From Acestrorhynchus altus (lineage: Eukaryota > Chordata > Actinopteri > Characiformes > Acestrorhynchidae): a DNA stretch of 64,000 nt. Shown in pieces: positions 22,871 to 36,560 of this stretch. The notes beneath the pieces are model-generated. The model was not told where the DNA came from, ran no database searches, and saw only the letters and a program-made list of their open reading frames with translations. Position numbers and translations under genes: made by a program. Numbering within the stretch: position 1 is the stretch's first letter; each line of letters begins with the position of its first letter. The stretch is from NCBI GenBank assembly GCA_034509495.1, contig CM067505.1, positions 8,045,032 to 8,109,031 on the forward strand, written 5' to 3'.

Positions 22871-25800
22871 TCCCTTTTCTCCAAAAAGCATTTCACTTTA
22901 TTTAACTTAAACTGTTTTTCTATTAAGCAAATTCATTACGTTGAACTGACCAACGTGAGTCTTACAGTGTAGACCCATCCAACAGACCCACAATGGCATT
23001 CAGCATGTTACAAAAGAAGCTACAGCTGCCTTAAATGACGAGTAGATGAATGAGTAAAGTGAAAACCACACACACTCAACGGTGAAAATCCACAGAAGCA
23101 TCTCTATACGCCTCACCGTGATTAAAGGGTAACTTGCATAACCTGTGTAGTACGTACCTTTCTATATCTAAGACCAAAGGGGAGATAGTGGCAGTGTTTA
23201 GCAGAGGTGAAAGAGGGGTCAACAGACACTTAGTGCCACGTTCCCTGGGTGGCCTGTGTGTGTGAATGGACAGCGGTGTATAGAGTCTCTTTCACACACA
23301 CAGATTGGTAAAGAACAGACAGATGCACGGGGGGTGACCCCCAGTGTCCCAAGCTGCATTCATTCTCCGTCTGGGATAAGACAAAGCCGGCCAATGATGC
23401 TACCTTCAGATTAGGCCTTCTTTTGGCCTGGGGTCAGAGGTCGAGTGTCCCTTTGTCTGAGGGCTCTGCGAGCATTTCAAAGGTACACATGCAGTAAAGA
23501 AAGAGGAAGCAATCAACGCAGCCAGTGAACAAGGGAAAGGAATGCATAGGATTATTGGATTGGCCTTCTGTCATTTGGATACTCTCTTTCCCTGGCGTCC
23601 ATAAGAGCATAATAAAGAGGACACAGATACGAGCAACCACGCAACAAAGCTGATTTCTAACAATGGACGCAAACGTAGTGTTATCTCCATGGACATCTGG
23701 ACCAACTAGCTTGAACTGTGATAAATATGATGGTAAAAGTGACCATTCTGAACAGGTCAATATTCAGGTTAAAAAGCCCATATCCTGCATTTTTTATCAC
23801 AAAGGCCATTTACGGTGTTCGCATTGTTTTGTTTTTGCCATAAACAGCCATAATTACTGTTACTGACTACTGTTACATAATTACTGTTACTGATTCCATT
23901 TTCAACCTCTCTGTGTCTCCTTGGTTAAACATTTTCACAACTATGCCTTTAAATATATTTTGTTCATTTTCTAAGTTAAAATAAGATTTCATCATCATTC
24001 TGCTAATGTTCTGCTAATTTTTGTTGCTTACAGCATGTTGTAAAAATATTTTTTTATATTTTACAGATAATGACAAAATTGAGTCATGTGACAAATATAC
24101 TGTAATCATACATAGTAATAAAACATAATACAATGATTGCATCTATTTGGTTGTTTCTTACAGTTAACAGCTTTATTAAGATTTTTACATATGCTTTATA
24201 ACAATTCACGAGAAGGTAAAATTGTGTTTTTTTTACATTTTAAATGGAGTGATTGAGTTTGATTGCATTACTGTGGCAGGCCTAGTTATAATATGACACG
24301 TAATACTAAAATCAATTCAAATGTGTATGTATACCACTTATTCTTATTGTTTTGGAATTTAACAAATTTGTAAAAGGATGTCAAATATAACTAGACTAAA
24401 ATTCCTGAAAAGTTATTCATCATTTGTTATTTTTCTGATTTTTGTGTTTGCAGTGGTGTTGATAATGTGTTTCTTGTTATGGTGGTAGTTATGGAATTTC
24501 TGGTGGTCATTAATGTGTTCAAAATGCTCTGGCCATTGCTCTGGAATTTGAAGTGGTTGCCATGGTGTCTCAGGTGATTGCAAATGATTGGTTGAGTGTT
24601 ACTTATGCATCATTGTGATATAAGATGGGTGCTCAAACATTTATATCCTGTTTGCTTTTATAAAAACAGAAAGAGATACAGTGAGGTGACAGTAATGTGG
24701 CACTGCTGTCATGCAAATGTATTGTATTTTAAAAATGACAAGTTAACAAAAGAAGAAAATACCTTCTTAAATTTCAATGAAAGTGCAAATGTGAAAAAAA
24801 ATGTATTCCAATTCAGTCTGAAGAATTTCTGTAAGTGTTTTCAATAGACAGAGGAAGGACACTTTGCCATATTGAAATTATGCCAAAAAAGGGGCAAAAT
24901 TGGAAATTACTGCCTTGCAAAGTAAGGACTGTAAATGACCCCTCTTATGATTGGTTGCACTGTATAGTGCCTTAGCTGCCCATGCTCAAACACTACTTAT
25001 AGGTTTAGCAAGAAAGGGCAGAGCTTCTGTAGTCTTAATAGGAAGATATATTCAATGTAACTGCGTTGGTGACATCACAGGGGCCATGACTTGAAAAACA
25101 GGCTGTTTCATTCATCCTGAAGACTGAACAAAATGTGCGTGAAACTCAGTGAGGAACATTTGGTATTTCATGACATAGACCACAGAACAGGCTGCAGTTA
25201 GAATTACATGTTAGAAAAAACTAGGCCTGCAACTCTTATAAAGCCAGGAGCTGAAAACATCTATCCAAACAGATGAACCTAAATGAATAAATCTTGTATC
25301 TGTTTGCTTTCTGAACAAGACTGAGAGAGAAAGGGTGTCAGGTTTGAGTTTGAATGAGCCGTTCTGGACGATTTCACTTCTTTGTACCTCTTCTCTCAAG
25401 AAAATGTCATTTTGTGTCAGAAAGTCAAACATTAGTGACCCAAAAGCCTTTGGAGAGAATAGAGGGGTGAAAAGAGGTTTGCACAGTCGAGTTGTGGAGA
25501 GGAAAGTGGACTGGTGTGTTTAGATAGCTGTGGGCTGGAGGGCAGCGGGTTAATCCTCTCCACTTAGCTCCTGCACGCTGACTACTGATTTAAGGCCTGC
25601 TCAAGGTGTAGCAGGTAACTGTGTCAGCTTCCAGAACAAAATAAGAAGAAAAAAAAAACTGTCAGCAGGAGACACAGCAGTTATATCAATCCAGTATGCC
25701 TTGAAAGTGCTAAGCAATGTGGTGTCTTAATTCATACTGACCAACAGTTGACCATCGACATCAGGTTGTTCTGCTCTGATAGCAATTGTATTTTTTGGTT

Positions 25801-26394
25801 TTGGTGTACAATAGAAATGCAAAATTAGACATTATTTTTTATATAATAATCTGCAAAACTCAATTTTAATATCTCCACATTTACATCCACAATTACTATT
25901 TATTTGCTGAATTAAATATATGCATATATAACTAACATATGACTAGACTGTATTATGTATATTGCATTTAACTATATTAATCTAATTTTTATTCTTGTTT
26001 TTCTGACAGATTTATGTTCAATCCATCATACTTCCATTTTTTATATATAGGCAATTCCAGATTGGTCTGATTCAGGCTTATATACAGCTTTTTGGCTGAA
26101 TGTTGGATTTCCATGTAGCAACAACAACAAATTGTCTATATACTTACTCAGACATTAATTTAGTATGAAATGTTATGTACATTTCACAATTAGGCCAGAA
26201 TTAGAATGATCTTATCAGTAGTTGGCAATGATCGACTGAATTTTCACAATGAATATTTTAAATTCTCCTGCAGCTACAGCCTGATGGACAGTCTTTTTAA
26301 AGGTTTCATAGTTTCAAAGGTTTTTATAATTTCATAATCCATTTTTTAGCTCAATCATTCTCAAACCCACAGACCACTGGACGTTTTAAAGCCC

Positions 26395-26720
26395 ATTTTA
26401 GTCGTTGCCAGTTCCACCTACTAGATCTTAACCAGCACTGGGGAAAAGCATATGCTTCCTCCAAGTCATGTGAACATCTGTCTGCATCTGAATGCCCTTT
26501 CAGGAGAACATTAACTGCCAATTCTGTTACATCAGCTAACAGGCACCCGCGTTGGCTTGTATCACACTGAGTAATGGAGGAAGGGAGAAATTCTTCCCAC
26601 CCAGAGAGTGCAAGGCTGATTATGTCCTTTTGGACTCCCAGCCACAAGTGACTGTGGTGTGGACTTCAAACTCACAGTCTCCTGATGATATGGCTAACAC
26701 TTAGACAGTTGGACCATTCT
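26395..26720. repeat. Uncharacterised interspersed repeat (copy at 48160)
   Basis: CCAATTCTGTTACATCAGCT plus AACAG at 26518-26543 recurs at 48161-48186, with weaker similarity continuing downstream. The matched core is about 60 bp; the rest of this copy's extent is estimated from its texture. Confidence 0.45.
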
Positions 26721-26869
26721 GGAGCCTCCCCTTTATAATATTTGATTATTCACAAATACTTGGCCTCCCCTGAGCCACAGATCTTTGAACTAGCCACCAC
26801 ACTGGATGATTTCATCATCATTACAAACCCGAGGGTGACTGCCTAGTCATGTAAATCAAAAGCTGAAGT

Positions 26870-27650
26870 GTTTATTCGAAGCACAGAAGGCACGGCCCTT
26901 AATTGCAGACCTTATTCTATCTCCAAACCACAGCATCTGAACCACGGTTCACTCTTTCAGAGAGCCAAGAGGCCTGACTGCTGGTTGATCTTCTTAATCT
27001 CCACAGGCCTGAATCAAAGAGACAGGGAAGGTGCTCCGCAGCGAGTGAGCACAGGTCACAGCCGAGTCAGCGGCTTTGCACTGTCTGTCAAGAGATAAAG
27101 CGACATGGAGGTGCGCAGATGTTTGCAATAGCTGCTGCTGGGGAACATCTGGCTTGGGTTGTGGCAGGAGCAGAGCTGCGTGTACTGGCTTTAGCTAGCC
27201 ATGGATTAGCCTACTTAGTGGAGGACTCAAAGTTGCTGCGAGACGGGCCTGACCCCTGCCCATGTGTTTTGACTGAATGATAATAGGAGCTCTGGACTTC
27301 TTTTACACGTTAGAAGCAAAGTCTGGATGACAGCGGCCGTAGTCTTGCTTTACAGTCGGCCGGCAGTGGAAATGTGAAACATCTGGGGAGGGTCTACAGT
27401 GAGCTGTAATTAAAAGTGCCTGGCAAGGACCTTTCAAAAAGAGAGCATGGCTCTCGAGTCATCGCCACATTTGCACATCAAAAAGAAAAATGACACGGGA
27501 CGCAAGGTGACCCATTAGCAGGAGAGGGTTTTCCCAAAGATCACAAGCTTTGATTTACTGGTAATGACCTACAGATTGTCCTTCTCTACACTTTCCCTCC
27601 CTTGACAGCAAGGCTCAGCCTCAGCCCAAAGGTGGAGAGGCAGGTTAACA
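26870..27650. promoter_or_regulatory. Candidate distal regulatory block downstream of gdf6
   Basis: A GC-richer, repeat-free block with homeobox- and GATA-like motifs (AGCTGTAATTAAAAG, CAAGAGATAAAG). GDF6 loci in vertebrates are known to use distal enhancers. Assignment is by position and base composition only, with no alignment. Confidence 0.25.
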
Positions 27651-27673
27651 AATATAGACACACACATGTAAAC

Positions 27674-27988
27674 ATATACAGTGGCTTCCAGAAGTAGTGG
27701 CATTTATTTAACAGATCATTCCAAGATTATCAGTTTCTTTTTGGCAAAGTATTCTTTCAAAGGATGGCTGGTGTGTCTTGGATCATCATAGTTTGAGCAG
27801 TTTCTTTGCAGAACCTGTCGATTAACACAAGCTTACTGAAACAGCCTTAGACTTTGGCATACCTAAAGGACCCAAAACTCTTTTCTATGAAATAATAATC
27901 ATTTGAAAAAAATTTAAATAAAAAAATCATGTTTGACCCAAAGTTTGCCAATGGTAATTGTCCAAATACTTTTGTGGCCACTGTATAT
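27674..27988. mobile_element. Tc1-type MITE
   Basis: The ends are perfect 12-bp inverted repeats (ATATACAGTGGC ... GCCACTGTATAT), and the right end reads CCAAATACTTTTGTGGCCAC, a terminus typical of Tc1-like elements in fish. About 315 bp, no coding capacity. Confidence 0.75.
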
Positions 27989-29284
27989 ATTCGCTTTCTT
28001 GGACAATCATTTCGGTGTATTTGAAATTGTGATTAGATGTATAAGAGGTACATATGTGACTTGGGTGGGGTGACAATGCTCAAATATTGTTTTATAAACC
28101 TATGAAAAAGCATGTTTTGCCTCAGAATGAAACACACTGATTGTCCTTATATGGGTGGCTTGTGGGGGCAAAAAATGACATTCTTTTACATCACCTCGGC
28201 TCTCGACAGTGGACTGGGTTTACGTAAATTCATCGCATCTCTATCATATTGTTTAAATGAAGATGCACACATGTTTACATATGTTAAAAAACAAAGGTTT
28301 TTATGAGGTGTCCTAATTTTTGCATGCTCCGCTAACACACAATCCTTCTATCAACATCTTTTTGTGACCCTAACAGAGCCAAACACATGCAGGAAGCAGA
28401 AGAAAGAAATATGTTCCATCTAAATAAATGCAGTTGCGATGCCCTGTTTAAGGGCTGGCAGCATTAAATGCGACCTATTTTTGCAAGTTTGGCCTCAGCA
28501 ACACGGGATTCGTTAGATCATTTTCATATGTGCTTCAGCACCAAGTCAACCTCTGGCTGTTTTTTGAAACCTTTTCCATGTAATAAGTATAATCTGTGGC
28601 AGAGGTGAAACTGGGCTTTCTGCTCAATAAAAATCAGCAAAGTGTTTATTGATTGTGAAGTCAGCGGCCTTCTGAGAGAAACCCAAAACTCAAGCTGCTC
28701 TGGGGAAGCAGGCTCACACTCAAATCCCGCGTGAAAAAGACGGAAATGTGTTTTGACACTAACAGGCCAGAAAAGGAAGTGTTCTGTGGCTGAATTAAAG
28801 ATGGGGAGGAGGGTTGGGAATGTAGCTGTTGGAGTCATATTCACTGCTGGTAGTATCAGTGCCTCCTCTCCCCCCCAAAACAAAATACACCCCCCAAAAC
28901 CCATCATCAAAAAGAATGAATGTTTCCAGTCTGTTCAGTCATAGAAGATCTATATCCATTTCACTGACTGAACAGCAGGATATGAATATACTTCAAAACA
29001 TACTCAGGATCTTGCTGTGATCACGTCTGAAAACCTTCTTTGAATCCGTCCATAATGGGTGGTAATGACCCCTTTTCAAATCACTACATTATAATGATCA
29101 TATCTGTATATCAGGGCTATGTAGAGATTTTAGGAGATAAAATTAAAAAGGAAACAAACTTTTGCAACAACAGAAAAAATGTATGGTATCCTGTCTGTGC
29201 ATTTTTAACAAGAAACAAATGTACTAACCCTTTTCACAACCTGTAACATGGTATGTCAACCTTGAATATTATAATTATAATTTT

Positions 29285-29340
29285 GGGTGGGTTTTTTTGT
29301 TTTGTTTTGGTTTGGTTTGTTTGTTTTTGTTTGTTTGGTT

Positions 29341-29372
<32 letters not shown>
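29285..29372. repeat. G/T-rich low-complexity tract with (GTT)n
   Basis: A run of TTTTGTTTTGG-type sequence passes into about ten GTT units (29343-29372). It accounts for the spurious minus-strand frame here. Confidence 0.9.
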
Positions 29373-29373
<1 letters not shown>

Positions 29374-31369
29374 GAGTAAAATGCCATAACCTCTTTGTCA
29401 AGTCAATGCAAACAATAGAGGTCTGTTTCATTTAAGTCTTTTAACTTGCCTCCTCTGAGACTTGTGAACAAATAGATTTTTTATAACATTTGTATTGTGT
29501 TTCATTATTTATAAAATTAATAATAAATGTAGCATCATGCAGGAAGTGTAATTTGTGTATTGAGACACAACTAAGGGGCATGATTTTCATACTCAATTCT
29601 GGCTTATGATACAGATATGGAACTGTCACTGACAGTGAAAGAGTCATGAGGCAGTTAAGCATTATTAAAAGATCTTAAACAAATATGAAGGGTGACTTTG
29701 GGTGATTTTGACACTGACAGTGAACATTCTGTCACTGACCATGAAAGAGTCATGAGGCAGTTAAGTATTCTGTGCTTTATGGCTCAGAAATTATTCAGCT
29801 TTACATGGCCATTTGTTAGCCTCTTTTATCACTTAGAACCTGACAGATTTTGTGTAACTGGGCTTTTAAGACTTGAGAATGACACATTTTGACACCCCCA
29901 TTTACATATTATATCAGATTCACTGAAGATAAAAAGATAAATATTTTGGTTGATCATAAAGCTTTATGCTCATTCATAGTGTTTTAGTAGATCAGTCACG
30001 CACACGCACACACCAGCACACAGACAGAAGTCATTTAGTATGCTAGGCTGAACGCAAGCTTTCAGCTCACCCATCTAACCTCAAGGTGTTGATTGCTCTG
30101 AGGCATCTGATCCTGGATTTGGGAGCCCATTCCCATGGAGATTTAAGCGTACGTTTAAGAGCCGCTCCAACAGTTCGCTTGGAGAGGGTCAGGAGGTCAA
30201 TTGACTAGTAGTGCCTAATGGTAGCAAATAACATCAGTCATCTTAACCATGGCCACAGTGAGGCTTGTGGCCTACATTCAGAGGAATTTGAGGAATTTTG
30301 GGGAGGGGGTTCAAATCATGCTAGAAGGTGGCAGATGCCGACACGGGCTCTTGAAGTTGGAAACACTGTCACTCTGTCCAGTATCACTCACCGTTTCTAA
30401 AATCCTTTTCATCGCATAATCACTGTTTTTTATGAGAAGGCTTTATTTGAGTGTATATATGGGCACTTACCTGTGAGAAGGGATTTGTGTTCAATAAACA
30501 TTATGTCATTAGTAGGAAGAACAAGCCCTGACGAGTTTAACCTGGCAAGCTAGATGATCAAAGAATCCACTTGACTACTTCAATGACATCCATCAAGGGC
30601 CTTAGGTACCTCAGTGAAAGCTGCTATGTTTTAAAAAAGGATATACCCCTGAAAAACCATTATTTCATGCCAGGTGGTACATGAAATTGGCACTCAGTAA
30701 CATTACCTAATGCCAATTTTTATCTCCATCATTTCAGCCTTTCTCAAGGAGTGGTGCAACTGTAAAAACATATGTCATCACCTTCAGACTGTGAAAGCCA
30801 CATGTAGTCATTATTTCATCCCATGTGTTCCCTGGGTTTGTTACAAAGGCCACTGGAATGCAGTGTAAAGGGGAATTGCTGTGCATTTAAATGTCCCTAT
30901 ATGTACATAGTTAAAATGTACACAAAATCAGACAGAGAGGTTTGGTGTGAAATACTCTTTAGAACAGTGGCAGTAAATGTAAAATAATGCTTTTAAATTA
31001 TGTTGAATATTTTAATGCCTGACCCCATTTTGCTTTTAGCATGCAGTTATGTCTCAGCAATGATGTGAAAATGACAACAGGTGGGGTATGATTAGACACT
31101 GGGTCTTGGCACAAGAGGTGTAAAATGCTTCCCCTGCTTACCTTTGAGGCTCTCTGAGAATGCTTTTTGGTAGTGTACCCCTTGGTGAAAGATTATTGAC
31201 AGCTAGACATGCCTCTCTGATGAACTGAAAGATGTTTCGCCCAGTTTGCCCATATTGCCTTGTGTTGAGTGTTTCAACCTTGGCTGTGGAGAAACACACT
31301 GCCCCAACTGCTGGTGTGATGATGTGAGGAACCATTAAATATCAGTCGGTCACCCCAGCAGTGATATGA

Positions 31370-31680
31370 GGAGCACTAACAGCTCAGCAAAAAGCTCAGG
31401 ACATCCAGTGAGCAGCTTCTAGCAGGCATTTTTCAGCTGGATAATGCTTGTCCACACACACAATGGTTTCTCAGTAGTGTCTTCACCAGATTGCAACACT
31501 TACTTGGCGTGCCCAGTTCTTAGATTTAATGCCAATTGAGCATTTATGGGACCATGCCAGCTTCAGGAACCTGAAAGTGCAAGATTTACAGGCCCAGCTG
31601 CAACTTCAGTGGGCAGAAGAGCTGCAAGATGCTGTCAGACCAAACCTGTAAACCTCTATGCCCAACCAGATCTCATATAT
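31370..31680 (+). mobile_element. Mariner/Tc1-like transposase remnant
   Basis: Broken plus-strand reading frames recall the catalytic C-terminal part of a mariner-type transposase: LDNACPHTQ, then after an interruption LMPIEHLWDH, then a Q-rich region leading to ELQDAV. The equivalents in intact relatives are QDNARPH and L.PIEHLWD. Stops and frameshifts are present. A more decayed relative lies at 61860-62250. Confidence 0.6.
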
Positions 31681-32129
31681 ATGTTTTACAATTATCATAA
31701 GTACATATAGACTACGTATTACACGCGACTTTAATGGCTTGAAAATCACAATGAAGAATTTCCTTTTAAAGTAAAAATCCTCTTTAAAAAGTTAATCTTT
31801 TATTGAAACTTTATACTTTTTCTGATGAGTATTAATATTAACCATCCACATGTTTTGTTTGTAACAGTCCACTTAGAAACCAAATACAATACTCTACAAT
31901 CTCTCAGTGGCCTCATTGCACACTGCCTCACACACCCTAGTGACTGAGTAATTGATTCATTTTGAGCACTCTGTACAGACTGATTGAACTGCTGCCTATA
32001 ATAACATCACTACCATCTCCAAGCAACAGTCCTAGCTCTCACCTCTCACCTGGCCTGCTATCACTGCCAATGCGCTCTTTCTTTTAAATAGCCAGTGATG
32101 TAACAACCTACCTACAATCCAAAGTCAAC

Positions 32130-32420
32130 ACTCAGCAGGACCTGTCAATCACTTGATCCACTCCATTGGCACCAAGGCTTGATTGGGCACAATTAGCTCT
32201 TAGAAACAAATGACATCAATCCGGCCTGGATGTCCACTGAGAGGGGGCTGATTATTTGCTTTAGCTGGGCATGCTGATTTAATTTTCGCCCCTTGAAGTC
32301 CCTTGGGGGATTAGCGAGGGGCGGAAAGCATTTAGCATTGACATCAGACCCTTTTGGCTGTAGCTGGGGAATTATTCAGATGCAACTGTGCTGAGCCAAA
32401 GTGCACACAGTCCCATTCTG
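32130..32420. promoter_or_regulatory. Candidate regulatory block in the gdf6-cd6 spacer
   Basis: A repeat-free block with motif-dense sequence (GGGCACAATTAGCTCTTAG, GGGGGATTAGCGAGGGGCGG, CTGATTATTTGC). TAAT and GATTA cores suggest homeodomain sites. Judged by eye; not alignment-supported. Confidence 0.25.
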
Positions 32421-33969
32421 ACAAAACCCGTGCTCTTGTTTTTCGCTGTCAGGGCCTACTTTATTGTTCTTCATTTGAAGTATAATACAGCCACACTTAT
32501 ACAAATAGAAGTGCCAGAAACTAAAGTGGGTTCTTTGGAGCGATGCCATAAAAGACATGCTTTTGGTTTCCTCCACTGTAAGTGGATTCTTATTTAAACC
32601 ATTTTTATTTGGATAACAGTAAGCCATTCAACAAGACTTCAGGCCACAGTGTTCATGTGTTGCTGCTGAATAATTCAAATATTGAACCACCACCATTTAG
32701 AACATTTAGGATCATCTAAAATTTTGTACATTAAAGAAAATCTCACGGACAGATAAATAAATAAATAAATATCATATCAAATGTGATTCCAGTTTCCAAT
32801 TTAGTGAATGCAATATCTTCACTGCAGAAGTATTGAAAGAGTTCAAGTATAAACTTGTTAAGAAATCATGGCAGTGGAACCATCTGACAGATCAAGAGTG
32901 GGCTGCACTGCCCCGCACTATTATAGACTGGCACAGAGGCACAGACTATCATCATTGCTGTTACTGAGCCTCCAGCGCCCACCTCAGAGAAGTTGGGAAG
33001 AAAACAGGACAAAAGGAAACAAAGTACAGAACATCTTTTAAAAGTTTTTTAAACTTTTAAAATGGTCATCACATCTTATTTTAAGCACCTTTACTTTTAA
33101 TAATCAGACACTTGGGCTGAAATTTACAGAAGTAGAACACATGGTAGCACAGTGAATTACACATCTAACGTACTGTTGGTTCTGTACAGATCATTCTGAG
33201 AATGATGTGTCAATTCAACTCCCACACTCTAATATCAGTTATTGTACTCAATGACATCATGCACAGGTTCTGGCCAAATTTGCTACGTCATTTCAAGTGA
33301 GGCTGCAAAAACATAAGCTGGCCCTCACCAGTATCCAGGCTAATAACTCACATGATAAATGTTTATATACCTAGAATTACAAATGGACTGTGAAATGGGA
33401 AATAACTGAGATCTGTTCCCAAACCCAGCCTTGCTCCTCAAATGTCATGGGAGGGATCGGTCTGCGTGCCAGTGCAGCTCTTGCCATGACACCTAATCTG
33501 TCAGACGTTGAACAAAGTGATTTACGATCTTTAAACTAACAAGCCCTGCTCCTCATCTGCTTGGGGAACAAACCAGGTCCTGGTTAAATACAAAAAGGGG
33601 TGAAAGGGAAAGAGTGTGAGTTAATTCAAATACCCATCACAAAGCCTACATGTGTGACAAATAAGGGACCATAAAATTTCTACTCTTTTACTAATGATAT
33701 ACTACATGGAAACATCTTAAATAACATTCAAACAGTTGTGGACAGGGCCAATTCAGATCTTTTCTGCTGATGAAAATGAAAAGACCAGCTTTTGCCAAAC
33801 TCAGATATTAGACTGTGTGAGTCCATACTGATCTATAAGTTTGGACTGCCCACCTCAGGGCTCTGTGCTGGACTGAGAAGGTGAATGAGATCAGAGCTGC
33901 TCATCTGAGGTTCAGGTGTTTAACAAGTCATGCCATCTGAGCATGTAAGAAGATGGGCAGAAGACAGAC

Positions 33970-33973
33970 AGAC

Positions 33974-34072
<99 letters not shown>

Positions 34073-34074
34073 AG
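33970..34074. repeat. (GAAA)n microsatellite
   Basis: About 25 uninterrupted GAAA units. All long reading frames here on both strands are products of the repeat. Confidence 0.97.
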
Positions 34075-34940
34075 ATGGTCGAGAGAACAAGATAGAGAAG
34101 TAAAAAGCTCATCGGATGATGTAAGAAAAGTAAATAGAGAAAGACAGAATATCAGAGAAGAAAACAAAAAGACAAATGAATGAAAGGAAGAGAGAAAGAT
34201 TGAAGGGAGGAAAAAATAGCAAGTAAAAGAAAGTCATGGCAAGAAAATGATGAGGAGGACTAGATGAACTCACAGAGACTAATGCTTGTATATCATTCAT
34301 TAGAACATGCTGAAAGTTGTATGAACAGAAGAAGGAATTGGTTTTAGTAATCCAAATGCGATCAGTGCTGTGTTTCAATGCATTCACAATAAAAAGAACT
34401 GAAGATGAGTATTAAAGTGAAGGAAGCAGTGAATGTTGTGGATGTGACACTATTACGTGCAGGCTCTCCTCCTCCTGGGCCAATCTGGCTCACAACAGAC
34501 GAATGATGAACCTGTTCTTTTATTGTGTTTTAACCTGCTCTTGGTATGTGCCCTGTTGTGTTATCAGGGTTCTGTAGGTCGAACACAAGGGAGGACATCA
34601 AGAAAAGTGGCACAGAGGAGCCGTGGACCAAAAAGGAGGCTTCATGGGCGCAGCCTTTCAGCTGGGCACAAAACACAGGGATCGGGTTGCAGTCAGAAAG
34701 GTGCCCGGCTATCATTGATAACAACTCTCAATGTGCTTAAGTCCCTGGAAAGGCGCTGGCAGTGTTTCAGCTCCTCAGCCTGGGTGGTGTAAAGGGAGAA
34801 GGTAGAAGCAGCAGGAGAAGAACAACAGGCCTCTCTGAGCTGGGTGGTGGAGGATCTCTGAAAATCATAGCATTACAGCAGTGCGAACAGTGGGGTTACG
34901 GCTGTCAAGTCAAATGTCGAGTCAAATACATAGTAGTATA

Positions 34941-34942
<2 letters not shown>

Positions 34943-34972
<30 letters not shown>

Positions 34973-35005
34973 TATGTATATATGCACACACACACACACA
35001 TACAC
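34943..35005. repeat. Two (CA)n tracts
   Basis: CA runs at about 34943-34972 and 34985-35001 are separated by TATGTATATATG. Confidence 0.9.
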
Positions 35006-35579
35006 ATGGTGCAGTGTCTCATTAATTATGGAACAAGATTGGTATTGGTATTTGATAGAAAAATACTTGCTACTAAAGGCAGAAAAGGGGGAGAGAAAAG
35101 GTGAAGGTTCTAATTGTACTGAAGAAGCAGGTTTGTTGGAGGTTTCTGTTCAAAGAAAGCTAATTGCAGGCATAATCATTTAATATAATTGGTTTTTCAT
35201 TTGTACCAACCCAGCGTCGATCCAGTTAGGGCCCCCACTCTATTCCTTCCAGGGCCCACCTGGGTATGCTGGTCCACCTTTCCCCACCTCTGCACCTGGC
35301 AATCACAGTCATCATCATGTTTGAAAGATGATGTAGTGAGCTTTCATCCATAGCCTTTCCTTCTCCATACTCCGTCCAAGAATCTTGTTCCAGAGAACTG
35401 AACAGGCTTTTGCCTGTTCTTTAAGTATCCTAATCTAGCCTTCCTGTTTCTTGAGTGTAATCAGAAGCTTGCATCTTGATGTAAACCCTCTGTATTTAAA
35501 TTTGAAGTGTTCTTGTAGAATTTGAAGAATTCGCGTACCTTAGTTTTCTTTCTTGACATCTAGGTGTTTGGTGGGGCTG

Positions 35580-36560
35580 ACCTTGTGATTGCTTTATTTA
35601 AAAAATGTTGTTTGGCCACTGAAGTTTCTGCTATCGATCTGATAGTTTTGCCTCCTTTAGGTCCACTGACACCACTTTGGGTCCTACATTTAGACACAGG
35701 CCTTTAATGTCCTCAATTTGTTGTGAAATAATGAAGGACCACCATCAAAATGTGTTTAACTGTTGTCCTGCAGGTGCAAAGTAGGCCCAAACCATGATGC
35801 TCCCTCCACCATGCTTTGTAGTTGGGATTTTTTGATATTGCTTGTAATATATATTTTTTTCTTTAAATATAGTGCATTTGTGATAATCATTTACACTTTT
35901 CTCTAATTTGTCCACTGAGCATTTTCATGAACCATTGTGTAAACATGGATACATTCTTGCTCAGTGTTTTTTCTTTTGATGATGGACATATGAATAAACA
36001 TTTATGCAGTCTTACAAGGCCTTTTGCTGTTACAGACTCCTTTCTCTCCTCTTTCAGGGTCACCTTCTATGTTCTTGAATTGACCTTAACCGAAGTCCAG
36101 CTCCAAAGGAGAGGAGCAAGAGTCCTTTCTTCATCTTTCTTCATCACAATGCTTTGCAGCTTTTTCTAGCTTCATGCAAACAAACTCCCTCATCCCAAGT
36201 CCATAGTGAGCTAGTTTAGAAGCTTTGGGCCTTTTTCAGGAACGTGGACCAATCTAGATTAATTAGACCACACATGGCTCTTGTGAGCAAGTGGAATTTT
36301 ACTTCAAACATTTGTTTAAGCTAATTAAAAAACTCGATCAGCACGTGGAACATTCCTGCAGAATGAGTTCATACACCACAAGAGTCAAACAATCTTGGAT
36401 AAAGAGAAAGGCTAATCACTACATTGGGAATGATTTAAATGTGGTAGGACAAGATCGTTTTAATCATTTAATCTGTTTCTCCAAAGAAAGTAATCAGGGT
36501 TTCAGCACATTGTGGTATGGTATGTGTTTTATTCCTCTGACAGGATTGCTCTAGAACTTG
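35580..36560 (-). mobile_element. Tc1-like transposon remnant, minus strand
   Basis: CCAAACCATGATGCTCCCTC, then CACCATGCTTTGTAG, at 35792-35822 is the reverse complement of a hallmark Tc1 stretch coding for K.GGGSIMVWA-type sequence. Flanking minus-strand sequence has many stops and frameshifts. Terminal repeats were not located, so borders are approximate. Confidence 0.6.

Noticed and set aside
28524..28910. 128-codon minus frame
   Set aside because: No recognisable family, no codon or splice support, and it lies in a spacer; an open frame of this length is expected by chance.
33912..34183. Long open frames on both strands
   Set aside because: Translations of the (GAAA)n microsatellite only.
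34457..34792. 111-codon plus frame with a hydrophobic start
   Set aside because: No homology recognised and no promoter or splice context; treated as chance.
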